From an uncultured Thalassospira sp. (GTDB lineage: Bacteria; Pseudomonadota; Alphaproteobacteria; Rhodospirillales_A; Thalassospiraceae): a DNA stretch of 16,484 nucleotides. Where the stretch lies: positions 1-16,484 of the forward strand of contig CAMPHD010000027.1 of NCBI GenBank assembly GCA_946885765.1, written 5' to 3'. Every line of letters starts with the position of its first letter. Position 1 is the stretch's first letter. Shown here one piece after another: positions 6,115 through 14,320 of the stretch. A program made the position numbers and the translations under genes. The notes under the pieces were generated by a model. The model saw only the letters and a program-made list of their open reading frames with translations, was not told where the DNA came from and did no database searches.

Positions 6115-6906
6115 ATGAGCGACGATCGACAGCAGCGGCTAGAGGTGCGCCTCACCGAGACCGAGGACGAACTCCTCGCAAGCCAGAAACTTCGCTACAA
6201 GGTGTTCTATGAGGAACGCGGCGCAAAGCCGAGTGCCGAAATGGCTGCGGCTGAGCGTGATTTTGATCATTATGATCCCCTGTGTGACCATCTGCTGGTA
6301 ATTGATCACAATCGTGGCCAGGGGCCTGACGGGGTTGTCGGGACCTATCGTTTGCTGCGCCAGTCGGTTGCCAATCAGCATGGTGGCTTTTACAGCGCGG
6401 ATGAATATCACATCCAGTCGATGCTTGACGCTGCACAGGGCAATGGCGAGATCATGGAACTTGGTCGTTCCTGTGTAGAGGAAGCCTATCGCACCATGCC
6501 GACCCTGCAACTTCTCTGGCAGGGAATTGCTGCCTATGTTTTCAAATACGATATCAAGCTGATGTTTGGCTGCGCATCGTTCCATGGCACCGATCCGGAT
6601 GCCTTTGGTGATGTTCTGACCTATCTGCATCACAACCATCTGGCACCTGAAGAAATGCGCCCACGCGCGGTCGAAGGCCGGTACGAACCGATGGCGCGCA
6701 CGACCATCGATGCAATCGACGCCCGCCAGGCGCTTCGCGATCTGCCACCATTGATCAAGGGCTATCTGCGACTGGGTGGTTTCGTCGGTGATGGTGCCGT
6801 GGTCGATCATCAGTTCAATACCACTGACATCTGCATCGTGTTACCGACGGAAAAGGTAACGGATCGTTATTACAAGCATTACGAACGGACCGCGAGGGTA
6901 TCGTGA
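6115..6906 (+). CDS. olsB: L-ornithine N-alpha-acyltransferase OlsB (263 aa)
   Basis: OlsB transfers a 3-hydroxyacyl chain from acyl carrier protein to the alpha-amino group of ornithine, giving lyso-ornithine lipid, the first step to the phosphorus-free membrane lipid ornithine lipid. The GNAT-related OlsB pattern is clear: LASQKLRYKVFYEERGA near residues 21-37, VGTYRLL, MELGRSCVEEAYR, LLWQGIAAYV and the GCASFHGTDPDA block. ATG 6115 is chosen because AAGGGAG lies at 6103-6109; an in-frame TTG at 6076 lacks such a site. The stop overlaps the GTG start of the next gene, the acyltransferase expected for the second step, which strongly supports the assignment. Other GNAT or autoinducer-synthase-like roles are less likely given the partner gene. 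Confidence 0.88.
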   Translation: MSDDRQQRLEVRLTETEDELLASQKLRYKVFYEERGAKPSAEMAAAERDFDHYDPLCDHLLVIDHNRGQGPDGVVGTYRLLRQSVANQHGGFYSADEYHIQSMLDAAQGNGEIMELGRSCVEEAYRTMPTLQLLWQGIAAYVFKYDIKLMFGCASFHGTDPDAFGDVLTYLHHNHLAPEEMRPRAVEGRYEPMARTTIDAIDARQALRDLPPLIKGYLRLGGFVGDGAVVDHQFNTTDICIVLPTEKVTDRYYKHYERTARVS

Positions 6907-7805
6907 ACTGCTATGCGTGTGCAGCCATTCGGCTGTTGGCCTATGCTCTGCTGACTTTGATCCTGATTCCGGTTCAGATGATGGCGATTGCGTTTCGCCT
7001 GCAACTGGCCGATGATCTGCCGCGTTTCTACCATGCGCTTTGCCTGAAAATCCTTCATATCGAAGTCCGCGTTTCCGGGGCGGAGCTTCTGGACGGGCCC
7101 GGCATTATCGTTGCCAACCACGCATCATATCTTGATATCCCGGTGCTGGGGGCGTTTGCCCGTGGCAGCTTTATTGCCAAGACCGAAGTCGCCAGCTGGC
7201 CGATTTTCGGAACACTCGCCAAATTGCAGCGGTCGACCTTTGTCGAACGTCGCCCCGCGCGTTCACGCGAACAGAATGACCAGATTTCCCAGCGTCTTGC
7301 CAGCGGGCATAAGCTGATTCTGTTCCCGGAAGGCACCAGCAACGACGGTAATCGCGTTCTGCCATTCAAATCGACCCTGTTTGGTGTTGCCGAACGCACG
7401 ATGCCAGATGGTTCCCCGGTTAAAGTCCAGCCGGTGTCGATTGCCGCAACCCGTCTTGACGGTGCCCCGATCGGGCGTGATTTGCGGGCATTCTATTCCT
7501 GGTACGGCGATATGGACTTGGCCTCGCATTTGTGGCAGTTTCTGGCACTTGGCAAAGTAACGGTTGAGCTGGTTGTTCATCCGGCTGTGACTCTGGCCGA
7601 TGCCGGGTCGCGAAAGGAACTTTCCCGAATGTGTGAAACAGCTGTTGCGCGTGGACATCATGCAGCGCTGACCGGCATGCATCAGGGTGTTCCGGTTCCG
7701 CTGATTGATAACGGACGTTCGGGCGATCTGATCGGCTTTTCGCCACTGGCCATCGTTTCCGAAGATTTTCGTTTGTTCGGACCTGATCGTCAGTTCGGCT
7801 CCTGA
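6903..7805 (+). CDS. olsA: 1-acyl-glycerol-3-phosphate acyltransferase family protein, probable OlsA (300 aa)
   Basis: This is a PlsC-fold, membrane-associated O-acyltransferase. The catalytic HX4D motif is NHASYLD with His73 and Asp78, and the FPEGT motif is at 141-145 followed by SNDG; FVERRPARSREQ (block II) lies between them. The first 30 or so residues form a hydrophobic segment. In the two-gene OlsBA arrangement this enzyme acylates the hydroxyl of lyso-ornithine lipid. Phosphatidic acid synthesis is the alternative, but the four-base overlap with olsB (GTGA) argues for OlsA. The C-terminal 50 or so residues after the conserved core (from about 245) have no recognisable motif. The start is a GTG; no better in-frame start was found. 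A hairpin terminator follows 78 bases downstream. Confidence 0.85.
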   Translation: MNCYACAAIRLLAYALLTLILIPVQMMAIAFRLQLADDLPRFYHALCLKILHIEVRVSGAELLDGPGIIVANHASYLDIPVLGAFARGSFIAKTEVASWPIFGTLAKLQRSTFVERRPARSREQNDQISQRLASGHKLILFPEGTSNDGNRVLPFKSTLFGVAERTMPDGSPVKVQPVSIAATRLDGAPIGRDLRAFYSWYGDMDLASHLWQFLALGKVTVELVVHPAVTLADAGSRKELSRMCETAVARGHHAALTGMHQGVPVPLIDNGRSGDLIGFSPLAIVSEDFRLFGPDRQFGS

Positions 7806-7816
7806 CCGTTTTGCCT

Positions 7817-7822
7817 TATAAT
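7817..7822 (+). promoter_or_regulatory. Candidate -10 element upstream of miaB
   Basis: A perfect TATAAT lies 12 bases after the olsA stop. The -35 position at the normal 17-base spacing (TTCGGC, 7794-7799, inside the end of olsA) is poor. It is the only promoter-like sequence that could serve the miaB operon in this gap, but it is upstream of the hairpin at 7883-7908. Confidence 0.35.
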
Positions 7823-7882
7823 CGGGTTGCGTGAATTGGGTTTCATGTAGCCGGGATTTCAGATATCGAAGATGTCCGGTCT

Positions 7883-7908
7883 GCGGTGTGAATTTTCACA
7901 CCGCTTTT
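7883..7908 (+). terminator. Rho-independent terminator between olsA and miaB
   Basis: GCGGTGTG (7883-7890) and CACACCGC (7897-7904) form a perfect 8-bp stem over a 6-base AATTTT loop (AA-TT pairs could extend it), followed by TTTT at 7905-7908. It ends olsBA transcripts, and for any transcript started at 7817 it would act as a leader attenuator of miaB. Confidence 0.8.
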
Positions 7909-7942
7909 CGGCGTATTCGAAAGAGCAAAAACGGAATCAGAA

Positions 7943-9334
7943 GTGAGCGAGACGAAGAAGCTTTTTGTAAAAACCTATGGCTGTCAGATGAATGTGTATG
8001 ACAGCCAGCGCATGCAGGATGTATTGGCGCCGCTGGGTTACCAGCCGGTCGACGACGCCGCAGGTGCCGATATGGTGATCCTCAATACCTGTCATATTCG
8101 TGAAAAGGCTGCCGAAAAGGTCTTTTCCGATCTCGGTCGTATTCGCAAACATAAAAAAGCCAAGGAAGCGAACGGAACGGACAAGATGATTGTTGCCGTG
8201 GCGGGGTGTGTTGCGCAGGCCGAAGGTGCCGAACTGATGCGCCGCGAGCCGATGGTCGATATGGTCTTTGGGCCGCAAACCTATCACCGGCTGCCGGAAA
8301 TGGTGGCGCGCGCCAACCGTGCCGTCGGGCGGGATCGCATCATCGATACCGATTTTCCGGCCGAGGAAAAGTTCGATCATCTGCCCCAACAGGTTTCAAG
8401 GCAGGGCTATTCAGCCTTTCTGGCAATTCAGGAAGGATGCGATAAATTCTGCACCTTCTGTGTTGTGCCTTATACCCGCGGGGCGGAATATTCCCGCCCC
8501 GGTGCGGATGTGATCAACGAAGCCAGGCAGCTTGTTGCCAAAGGCACACGCGAAATCACCCTTCTGGGTCAGAACGTCAATGCCTATCACGGCGAGGGTC
8601 AGAATGGCGGAGAATGGACGCTTGGCCGTCTGTTACGCGAATTGTCAGACATCGACGGGCTGGATCGTATTCGTTACACAACCTCGCACCCGCGCGATGT
8701 TGATGATGATCTGATTGCGGCTCATCGTGACCTTCCCAAACTGATGCCGTTCCTGCATCTTCCCATTCAGGCGGGATCGGATCGTGTGTTGCAGGCAATG
8801 AACCGCAAACATGATGGTGCCTCTTATCGCGAAATAGTCGCAAAACTCAAAGACGTCTGTCCCGATCTTGCGCTGTCTTCGGATTTCATCGTGGGCTTCC
8901 CCGGCGAATCCGATAAGGATTTCGAGGACACGATGCAGATGGTGCGCGATATTACCTTCATTCAGGCGTTCAGTTTTAAATACAGCCCGCGTCCCGGTAC
9001 GCCGGCATCGGCCATGGAATTGCAGATTCCCGAACCGGTAAAGACCGAGCGGATCATGCGTCTGCAGGCGCTTCTGGCCGAACAGCAGCTTGAATTCAAC
9101 CGAAACTGCCTTGGCCGGGAAATGGATGTCCTGCTGGAACGTTACGGCAAACTTGAAGGACAGCTTGTCGGAAAAAGCCCCTATATGCAGCCGGTTCATG
9201 TCAGTGGTTTGCCGGAATCGGCACTGGGACAGATCGTAAGGTTGAAAATAACCGAAGCACTGCCTAATTCTCTTGGCGGTGAACTGGTCGATGCCCCGGT
9301 TCAAAATCGGGATTCTGAAAGGAAAATTGCGTGA
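7943..9334 (+). CDS. miaB: tRNA-2-methylthio-N6-dimethylallyladenosine synthase MiaB (463 aa)
   Basis: MiaB is a radical-SAM methylthiotransferase that converts i6A37 to ms2i6A37 in tRNAs reading codons that start with U. The N-terminal domain holds the auxiliary-cluster cysteines Cys14 (TYGCQMN), Cys50 (NTCHIRE) and Cys89 (AVAGCVAQ). The radical-SAM CxxxCxxC motif is at Cys166, Cys170 and Cys173 ([10 protein letters not shown]). A C-terminal TRAM-like RNA-binding domain covers about the last 75 residues, with [19 protein letters not shown] at its start. The length is normal. The start is a GTG with only a weak purine-rich site (ACGGAA) upstream; no upstream alternative exists before the terminator. 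The stop overlaps the next start (GTGA), making miaB the first gene of a five-gene operon. Confidence 0.96.
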   Translation: MSETKKLFVKTYGCQMNVYDSQRMQDVLAPLGYQPVDDAAGADMVILNTCHIREKAAEKVFSDLGRIRKHKKAKEANGTDKMIVAVAGCVAQAEGAELMRREPMVDMVFGPQTYHRLPEMVARANRAVGRDRIIDTDFPAEEKFDHLPQQVSRQGYSAFLAIQEGCDKFCTFCVVPYTRGAEYSRPGADVINEARQLVAKGTREITLLGQNVNAYHGEGQNGGEWTLGRLLRELSDIDGLDRIRYTTSHPRDVDDDLIAAHRDLPKLMPFLHLPIQAGSDRVLQAMNRKHDGASYREIVAKLKDVCPDLALSSDFIVGFPGESDKDFEDTMQMVRDITFIQAFSFKYSPRPGTPASAMELQIPEPVKTERIMRLQALLAEQQLEFNRNCLGREMDVLLERYGKLEGQLVGKSPYMQPVHVSGLPESALGQIVRLKITEALPNSLGGELVDAPVQNRDSERKIA

Positions 9335-10425
9335 CTGCCACCTCAGCCAAGGCAAAAAACACGGCAAAAGCCAAGTCTTCGACCAAAGATACCGACCAGA
9401 TCGAATTTGCAGACAATGCACTTGCCCAGCTTTTATACGGGCCACAGGCCGAAAACCTGACCCGCCTTTCCGAAGGCACCGGTGTTCAGGTTTCCAGTCG
9501 CGGATCGGTCGTGACTCTTGCTGGACAAGGTCCCAAAGTTGCCCAGGCCAAAAAGGTTCTGGGGCAGCTTTATGCACGCCTGCGGGACAAGGAAATTGAT
9601 CATATCGATGTCGAAACGGTTGATGGTGCCATCCGTTTGTCCGAGCCTGACGAAGCCGATCCTTGGACCGGGCAGACCAAAGATATGTTTGGCGGATCGC
9701 GCCTGACCATCCAGACTAAAAAACGCCGGATTTCGCCGCGTTCCAAACGCCAGAAAGATTATGTCGAGGCCATGCTCGATCACGAGCTGGTCTTTGGTAT
9801 TGGTCCGGCCGGTACCGGAAAGACCTATCTGGCTGTTGCGATGGCGGTTCAATCGCTTATTCAAGGGCAGGTTGACCGTATTGTCCTGTCACGTCCAGCG
9901 GTCGAGGCCGGCGAACGGCTTGGCTTCCTGCCGGGTGATCTGAAGGACAAGGTCGATCCGTATCTGCGCCCGCTTTATGATGCGCTACATGACACCTTGC
10001 CCGGCGATGTCGTGATCAAGCGCATGGAAAGCGGCGAGATCGAAGTTGCCCCGCTTGCTTTCATGCGTGGCCGTACCCTTGCGCATGCTTTTGTTATTCT
10101 GGACGAGGCACAAAATACGACAGCCATGCAGATGAAAATGTTCCTGACCCGTCTTGGCGAAGGATCGCGGATGGTGGTGACCGGCGACCTGACTCAGGTC
10201 GATTTGCCCGATGGCACCAAATCCGGTCTGCGTGATGCGCTTGAAACCATTGCGGATGTCAAGGGTGTCGCGACGATCAAGTTTGATCAGCGCGACGTCG
10301 TGCGCCATGCGCTTGTGACCAAGATTGTTCAAGCCTATGACGCGGCAGATGCATTGCGGGACCGCCTGAAAAAAGGCTATCGCGGTATCAAGGACGAGGA
10401 TCAGGGTGATGACCACACCGCTTGA
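9331..10425 (+). CDS. ybeZ: PhoH-like ATPase YbeZ (364 aa)
   Basis: This cytoplasmic P-loop NTPase of the PhoH family is the usual partner of the rRNA-maturation endonuclease YbeY, encoded next. The N-terminal third resembles the KH-like RNA-binding part of the family ([20 protein letters not shown] ... VVTLAG). Walker A is GPAGTGKT at 158-165 and Walker B is VILDEAQ with Asp258 and Glu259; [17 protein letters not shown] and [12 protein letters not shown] are the other conserved PhoH blocks. The length is typical for alphaproteobacterial members. The GTG start overlaps the miaB stop (GTGA) and has AAGGA at 9319-9323. The basis for a role with YbeY is conserved neighbourhood and published family work; an ATP-dependent helicase-like or RNA-remodelling activity is likely but not visible in the sequence itself. 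Confidence 0.93.
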   Translation: MTATSAKAKNTAKAKSSTKDTDQIEFADNALAQLLYGPQAENLTRLSEGTGVQVSSRGSVVTLAGQGPKVAQAKKVLGQLYARLRDKEIDHIDVETVDGAIRLSEPDEADPWTGQTKDMFGGSRLTIQTKKRRISPRSKRQKDYVEAMLDHELVFGIGPAGTGKTYLAVAMAVQSLIQGQVDRIVLSRPAVEAGERLGFLPGDLKDKVDPYLRPLYDALHDTLPGDVVIKRMESGEIEVAPLAFMRGRTLAHAFVILDEAQNTTAMQMKMFLTRLGEGSRMVVTGDLTQVDLPDGTKSGLRDALETIADVKGVATIKFDQRDVVRHALVTKIVQAYDAADALRDRLKKGYRGIKDEDQGDDHTA

Positions 10426-11011
10426 TCTGGATCTTGATGTTGAAGCGGGGAATTGGACCAAGGCCGAGATCGACGCGATTGAAAATGCTGTGCGTGCGGC
10501 CCTTGATGGTGCTGTGCGCGATGGTGCGCTTTGGGAAGATGATGCCGTTCCAACCGATGGAACACCCGACCAAGGGGATGGCGCATCGCTTTTAAGTATT
10601 GCACCGGTAGTTGAGGTTGGTGTTCGGTTATCCGATGATGCATCTGTCCGGATATTGAACCGTGATTATCGCGGCAAGGACAGTCCGACCAATGTTTTAT
10701 CGTTCGCAGCCCTTGAAAGCGCGGATGATGCAGCAGATTTCATGATGTCATCCGATATGCCATTGATGCTGGGTGATATTGTTGTTTCACGGGAAACGTG
10801 CGAACGCGAAGCTTCTGAACAGAACAAGACACTGATAAATCATCTTGTTCATCTGACGGTGCATGGCACGCTGCATCTTGTCGGCTATGATCATATGGTT
10901 GATGATGAAGCCGAAGAGATGGAAGAACTTGAACGGCAAATTCTTGCCGCACTGGGGATTGATGATCCCTATGAACCGATCGAAGATCAAGATATCGAAA
11001 CAGGACAATGA
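10409..11011 (+). CDS. ybeY: Endoribonuclease YbeY, 16S rRNA maturation factor (200 aa)
   Basis: YbeY is a zinc-dependent endoribonuclease needed for 16S rRNA 3'-end maturation and ribosome quality control. The family metal motif H(x3)H(x5)H is complete: His152, His156 and His162 in HGTLHLVGYDH, preceded by LINHLVHLTV. Upstream blocks VRILNRDYRGKDSPTNVLSF and LGDIVVSRETC are also typical. An insertion of about 25 residues between the first strand and the VRILN block (from about residue 28, rich in Asp and Gly) makes it longer than the roughly 155 residues of E. coli YbeY, as in other alphaproteobacteria. ATG 10409 is preferred over the in-frame GTG 10406 because GAGGA at 10396-10400 is then 8 bases away. 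Its start lies within the end of ybeZ and its stop overlaps corC. Confidence 0.95.
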   Translation: MTTPLDLDLDVEAGNWTKAEIDAIENAVRAALDGAVRDGALWEDDAVPTDGTPDQGDGASLLSIAPVVEVGVRLSDDASVRILNRDYRGKDSPTNVLSFAALESADDAADFMMSSDMPLMLGDIVVSRETCEREASEQNKTLINHLVHLTVHGTLHLVGYDHMVDDEAEEMEELERQILAALGIDDPYEPIEDQDIETGQ

Positions 11012-11988
11012 ACGAGAATAGTCAGCGCGACGACGACCACGACAGTATAGGCCCTCGCCAAGGCGGGGATAATGGTCAGGATTCGGATAACGGGTCCTTA
11101 TGGGGCAATGTCGCATCGGCATTGGGCCTTAAGCGCGGCAAGGTGCGAAACGGCGAGGCATCGCTTTCCGACACGCTTGAAGAACTTGCCGAGCGCAGTG
11201 AAGAAGACGACGAGCCTGTCTCGCTTCACGAAAGGTCGCTTTTCGAAAATATCATCGCCCTTCGGGATATGACCGCCGAGGATGTGATGATCCCGCGCGC
11301 CGATATTGTTGCGGTCGAAAAAAGCATCACGCTTGACGAGCTGGTCGAAGTGATGGTCAAAAAGGCACATTCCCGCCTGCCGGTTTACGGCGAGTCTATC
11401 GATGAAATCGCGGGTATGGTCCATATCAAGGATGTTCTGGGGTGTGTTGCGGCAGGCAAGGAATTCCAGCTGCAAACCCTGTTGCGCCGGGTGCTGTTCG
11501 TGTCGCCTGCGATTCGTGTGCTTGACCTGCTATCGGAAATGCGTCTGTCGCGGACGCATATGGCGCTGGTGGTCGACGAGTTTGGCGGTATTGATGGCCT
11601 GATCACCATCGAGGATCTGGTCGAGGAAATTGTCGGCGAAATTGATGACGAACACGACGTTGACCAGACACCGAAGCTGATCCGCCTTTCGGATGGCTGC
11701 TATATTGCCGATGCGCGTTACGAGGTCGAAGACCTTGAAGAAAAGCTGGGCTTTGGCCTGCTGGACGAGGATGAGGACGAAGATATTGATACACTGGGCG
11801 GCCTGGTCTTTTCGCTGGCGGGGCGTGTACCTGCGCGGGGTGAGCTGATCGAGCATCCGACCGGTATCCAGTTCGAAGTTCTTGATGCCGATCCACGCCG
11901 TATCCGGCGCTTGCGCATTCACCTGATCCGCACCGAGCCGACCGCGATCAGTGACGAAAGTTCCAAACAGGGATCATCTAATGATTGA
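11008..11988 (+). CDS. corC: CorC/YbeX-family CBS-domain protein (326 aa)
   Basis: This soluble protein has two CBS domains (about residues 85-145, starting at MTAEDVMIPRADI, and about 155-215, containing MALVVDEFGGIDGLITIEDLVEEIVG) and a C-terminal CorC/HlyC transporter-associated domain (about 235-315, with DTLGGLVFSLAGRVP). It lacks the membrane DUF21 domain of CorB/CNNM proteins. E. coli YbeX/CorC was first linked to magnesium and cobalt efflux and more recently to ribosome metabolism, which fits its fixed place after ybeZY. The first 70 residues are rich in Asp, Gly and Ser and probably disordered. It starts on the last bases of ybeY (ATGA) and overlaps lnt by 8 bases. Older 'hemolysin' names for this family are misleading. 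The exact biochemical function is not established. Confidence 0.93.
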   Translation: MNENSQRDDDHDSIGPRQGGDNGQDSDNGSLWGNVASALGLKRGKVRNGEASLSDTLEELAERSEEDDEPVSLHERSLFENIIALRDMTAEDVMIPRADIVAVEKSITLDELVEVMVKKAHSRLPVYGESIDEIAGMVHIKDVLGCVAAGKEFQLQTLLRRVLFVSPAIRVLDLLSEMRLSRTHMALVVDEFGGIDGLITIEDLVEEIVGEIDDEHDVDQTPKLIRLSDGCYIADARYEVEDLEEKLGFGLLDEDEDEDIDTLGGLVFSLAGRVPARGELIEHPTGIQFEVLDADPRRIRRLRIHLIRTEPTAISDESSKQGSSND

Positions 11989-13561
11989 TAGACTGGCGGC
12001 GCGCCTAGCCAACCTTTCGGGTTGGCGCAGGCGTTTTTTGTGGCTGGTGTCCGGGGCGGTTGCGGTATTGGCGTTGCCGCCTTTCTTCTTTTTACCGGCT
12101 CTTCCAATAGCTTTTGCCGTGCTGCTTTGGTCGCTTGAAGGCGTTAAATGCAACAAAGGCGCACTTTCGGCGGGTTGGTGGTTCGGGACCGGGCATTTTG
12201 CCGCCGGTTTTTACTGGGTCAGTCATGCCTTTCTGGTCGAGCCGGAAATCTATGGCTGGATGATTCCGTTTGTGTTGCTCGGGCTGGGCGGCGGGCTTGC
12301 GATCTTTCCGATGGTTGCCGTTTGGGCGAGCTGGTGGCTGACGCGCGAAATTATCGGGCGTGCGGTGATGCTGGCAGCTTTTTGGGCGGTGGCGGAATTC
12401 TTGCGCGGTCATCTGATGACCGGGTTCCCATGGAACTTGCTGGCGCATGTCTGGGCGATTGATCCGGCACCGATGCAATTTTCCGCGATCGTCGGGGTTT
12501 ACGGACTTTCGGTGATTACCGGCCTGTTTGCGACTTTGCCTGCGACTTTTATTGCCGGGCGTGCCGGGCGATTGACCGCGTTTGCGGGCATCATGATTGC
12601 GGGGCTGTTGTGGGGCGGCGGTGCGTTTCGCCTTGCATTGGTGGGGTCCGTGGATGCCGAGGTCCCCGTTTCTGAAGATTTGCCTTTGGTGCAGGTCGTG
12701 CAGCCCAATATCCCGCAGCGTGAAAAGTGGGTACCGGAACTTCAGGACCAGCATTTTGCAAAACTGCTGCGACTGTCGCGTCGCCCGGCCGATATGGCAC
12801 CGGACCGCAAACGTATCGTGATCTGGCCCGAAACGGCTGCGACATTTTTTGTCGAAACCCAACCGGTACGCAGGTTGCAGATGGCCTCGGTTCTCGGATC
12901 TGATGATATTCTGGTTACCGGGGCTCCGCGAACCTATCCGCGCGATACGGATGAATTCAAAGTCTGGAACGCGGTTCAGGTTCTTGACAGTACCGGAGAG
13001 ATTGTTGCGAGTTTCGACAAGTTCCATCTCGTCCCGTTTGGCGAGTATGTGCCGTTCCGCAACTGGATTCCGATCCCGAAACTGACTGCCGGGCGCACTG
13101 ATTTCTCCTTTGGTCCGGGACCGCAGACACTTGATATTGCAGGTTTGCCGAGTTTCTCGCCCCTGATTTGCTATGAGGTGATCTTCCCAGGGGCTGTTAT
13201 TGACGATGCAGATCAGCCGGACTGGTTGCTAAACGTGACCAATGATGGCTGGTTTGGCAAAAGTGCTGGTCCTTATCAGCATCTCGCAGCAACCCGTTTT
13301 CGAAGTATCGAAGAAGGACGTCCGTTGGTTCGGGCGGCCTATACTGGTGTCTCGGTAATGTATGACGCATACGGGCGGGAACTCGCGAGACTCCCCTTAA
13401 GTGCAGAGGGAGTCTTGGTTCACCCCCTTTCGAAGGTGTATAACCATACTACGGTATATTATTTGTGGCGCGATATTCTATTTTACGGTATTGTAACCTT
13501 TCTAGCCGTTCTCGTTTTGGGATATAGTAGGTTTTTCAAATCCCTTAAAGCGGCTGTGTGA
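11981..13561 (+). CDS. lnt: Apolipoprotein N-acyltransferase Lnt (526 aa)
   Basis: Lnt is the inner-membrane enzyme that adds the third acyl chain to the N-terminal cysteine of lipoproteins, using a phospholipid donor. The N-terminal 230 or so residues hold several membrane segments; the periplasmic nitrilase-like domain carries the full catalytic triad Glu284 (WPETA), Lys347 (FDKFHLVPFGEY) and Cys397 (LICYEVIFP). A final hydrophobic helix lies near 498-515. ATG 11981 is chosen since AGGGA lies at 11969-11973; GTG 11951 is in frame but has no such site. It overlaps corC by 8 bases and is the last gene of the miaB operon. The last 60 or so codons are AT-rich and use codons rare in the rest of the window (TTA, CTA, AGA, AGG, AGT, GTA), although the protein stays plausible. 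Confidence 0.95.
   Translation: MIDRLAARLANLSGWRRRFLWLVSGAVAVLALPPFFFLPALPIAFAVLLWSLEGVKCNKGALSAGWWFGTGHFAAGFYWVSHAFLVEPEIYGWMIPFVLLGLGGGLAIFPMVAVWASWWLTREIIGRAVMLAAFWAVAEFLRGHLMTGFPWNLLAHVWAIDPAPMQFSAIVGVYGLSVITGLFATLPATFIAGRAGRLTAFAGIMIAGLLWGGGAFRLALVGSVDAEVPVSEDLPLVQVVQPNIPQREKWVPELQDQHFAKLLRLSRRPADMAPDRKRIVIWPETAATFFVETQPVRRLQMASVLGSDDILVTGAPRTYPRDTDEFKVWNAVQVLDSTGEIVASFDKFHLVPFGEYVPFRNWIPIPKLTAGRTDFSFGPGPQTLDIAGLPSFSPLICYEVIFPGAVIDDADQPDWLLNVTNDGWFGKSAGPYQHLAATRFRSIEEGRPLVRAAYTGVSVMYDAYGRELARLPLSAEGVLVHPLSKVYNHTTVYYLWRDILFYGIVTFLAVLVLGYSRFFKSLKAAV
13523..13528 (+). promoter_or_regulatory. Candidate promoter for the XRE regulator inside lnt
   Basis: TATAGT (one base from TATAAT) lies 111 bases before the regulator start, within the AT-rich 3' end of lnt. 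The -35 position at 17-base spacing (TTCTAG, 13500-13505) is weak. The call rests mainly on the local base-composition change. Confidence 0.3.
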
Positions 13562-13638
13562 AGCACCGAACCGCTCCCTGATTGTCCCACCAATAAATAA
13601 GAGCGGGGTAGGTCGGAGTGAGAGAAGGACACCACAAA

Positions 13639-14133
13639 ATGTCGCCTAAGGATGAAAACACGATGGTCAAGAATACTCGCGGCAGAGGTCGGGGCCGGAC
13701 CGCAAATGGCAAGCCGAACCCTGTTGATATTCATGTCGGTGCGCGTGTGCGATTGCGCAGAACGCTGCTTGGCATGAGTCAGGAAAAACTTGGTGAAGCC
13801 ATTGGCTTGACATTCCAGCAGGTCCAGAAATATGAACGTGGCGCAAACCGCGTTGGTGCATCGCGCCTTTATGACCTGTCGCGCGTTCTTGAGGTGCCGG
13901 TTTCGTTTTTCTTTGACGACATGCCTGACGAGATTTCGTCAAAATCCGTGCATGAACGTCGGGAAATGTCGGAAAGCCCGGACCCATTCGATAACGATCC
14001 GATGAACCGTCGCGAAACGCTTGAGCTGGTGCGTGCCTATTACCGGATTACCGATCCGACCCAGCGCAAACGCGTTTTCGAGCTGGTCAAATCGATGGGT
14101 ATTCTGGTTGCTGACAACGAAAACGCAAAATAG
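13639..14133 (+). CDS. XRE-family transcriptional regulator, PraR-like (164 aa)
   Basis: A Cro/CI-type helix-turn-helix lies at about residues 31-90: VGARVRLRRTLLGMSQEKLGEAIG leads into the recognition helix TFQQVQKYERGANRVGASRL and then LSRVLEVPVSFFFDD. This extended block is shared with a broadly conserved alphaproteobacterial group that includes PraR of Azorhizobium and Rhizobium, which controls biofilm and storage-polymer genes; function here may differ. The N-terminus carries a basic run (RGRGRGR) before the domain, and the C-terminal 70 residues, with VRAYYRITDPTQRKRVFELVKSM, probably mediate oligomerisation. ATG 13639 has AGAAGGA 11 bases upstream; GTG 13618 and ATG 13663 are alternatives. 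It stands alone between the lnt operon and metK, with its own terminator. Confidence 0.88.
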   Translation: MSPKDENTMVKNTRGRGRGRTANGKPNPVDIHVGARVRLRRTLLGMSQEKLGEAIGLTFQQVQKYERGANRVGASRLYDLSRVLEVPVSFFFDDMPDEISSKSVHERREMSESPDPFDNDPMNRRETLELVRAYYRITDPTQRKRVFELVKSMGILVADNENAK

Positions 14134-14155
14134 AAAACCCAGAACTATCAATTTG

Positions 14156-14194
14156 AAAAGCGCATTTGTGGCTTCAGGCCCGATGCGCTTTTTT
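14156..14194 (+). terminator. Rho-independent terminator after the XRE gene
   Basis: AAAAGCGCAT (14156-14165) pairs with ATGCGCTTTT (14183-14192). A small inner GGC/GCC pairing lies in the loop, and the T-run continues to 14194. It separates the regulator transcript from the metK leader. Confidence 0.85.
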
Positions 14195-14278
14195 GCCTTT
14201 GTTAAGACCATTTTGATCCTCGAAATGCAATTGGCGCGTTACGCTTATGCACCGATCTTTCTTGACCTGAAAATGTCA

Positions 14279-14307
14279 TTGAGGCAAAACCGCAGTTTGG
14301 GCGATAT
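14279..14307 (+). promoter_or_regulatory. Candidate metK promoter
   Basis: TTGAGG (14279-14284) and CGATAT (14302-14307), spaced by 17 bases, would start transcription near 14314, just before the aptamer at 14321. Matches to consensus are moderate. Another -35-like TTGACC (14262-14267) has no good partner. Bases 14195-14278 otherwise show nothing I can name. Confidence 0.35.
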
Positions 14308-14320
14308 GCTTAATCGAATA

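Noticed and set aside
12092..13027. A 311-codon open frame antisense to lnt
   Set aside because: It is rich in Arg, Pro, His and Gln as expected of a shadow frame, has no recognisable domain, and lies opposite the clearly coding lnt. Similar long antisense frames at 146-802 and 8645-9577 were dropped for the same reason.
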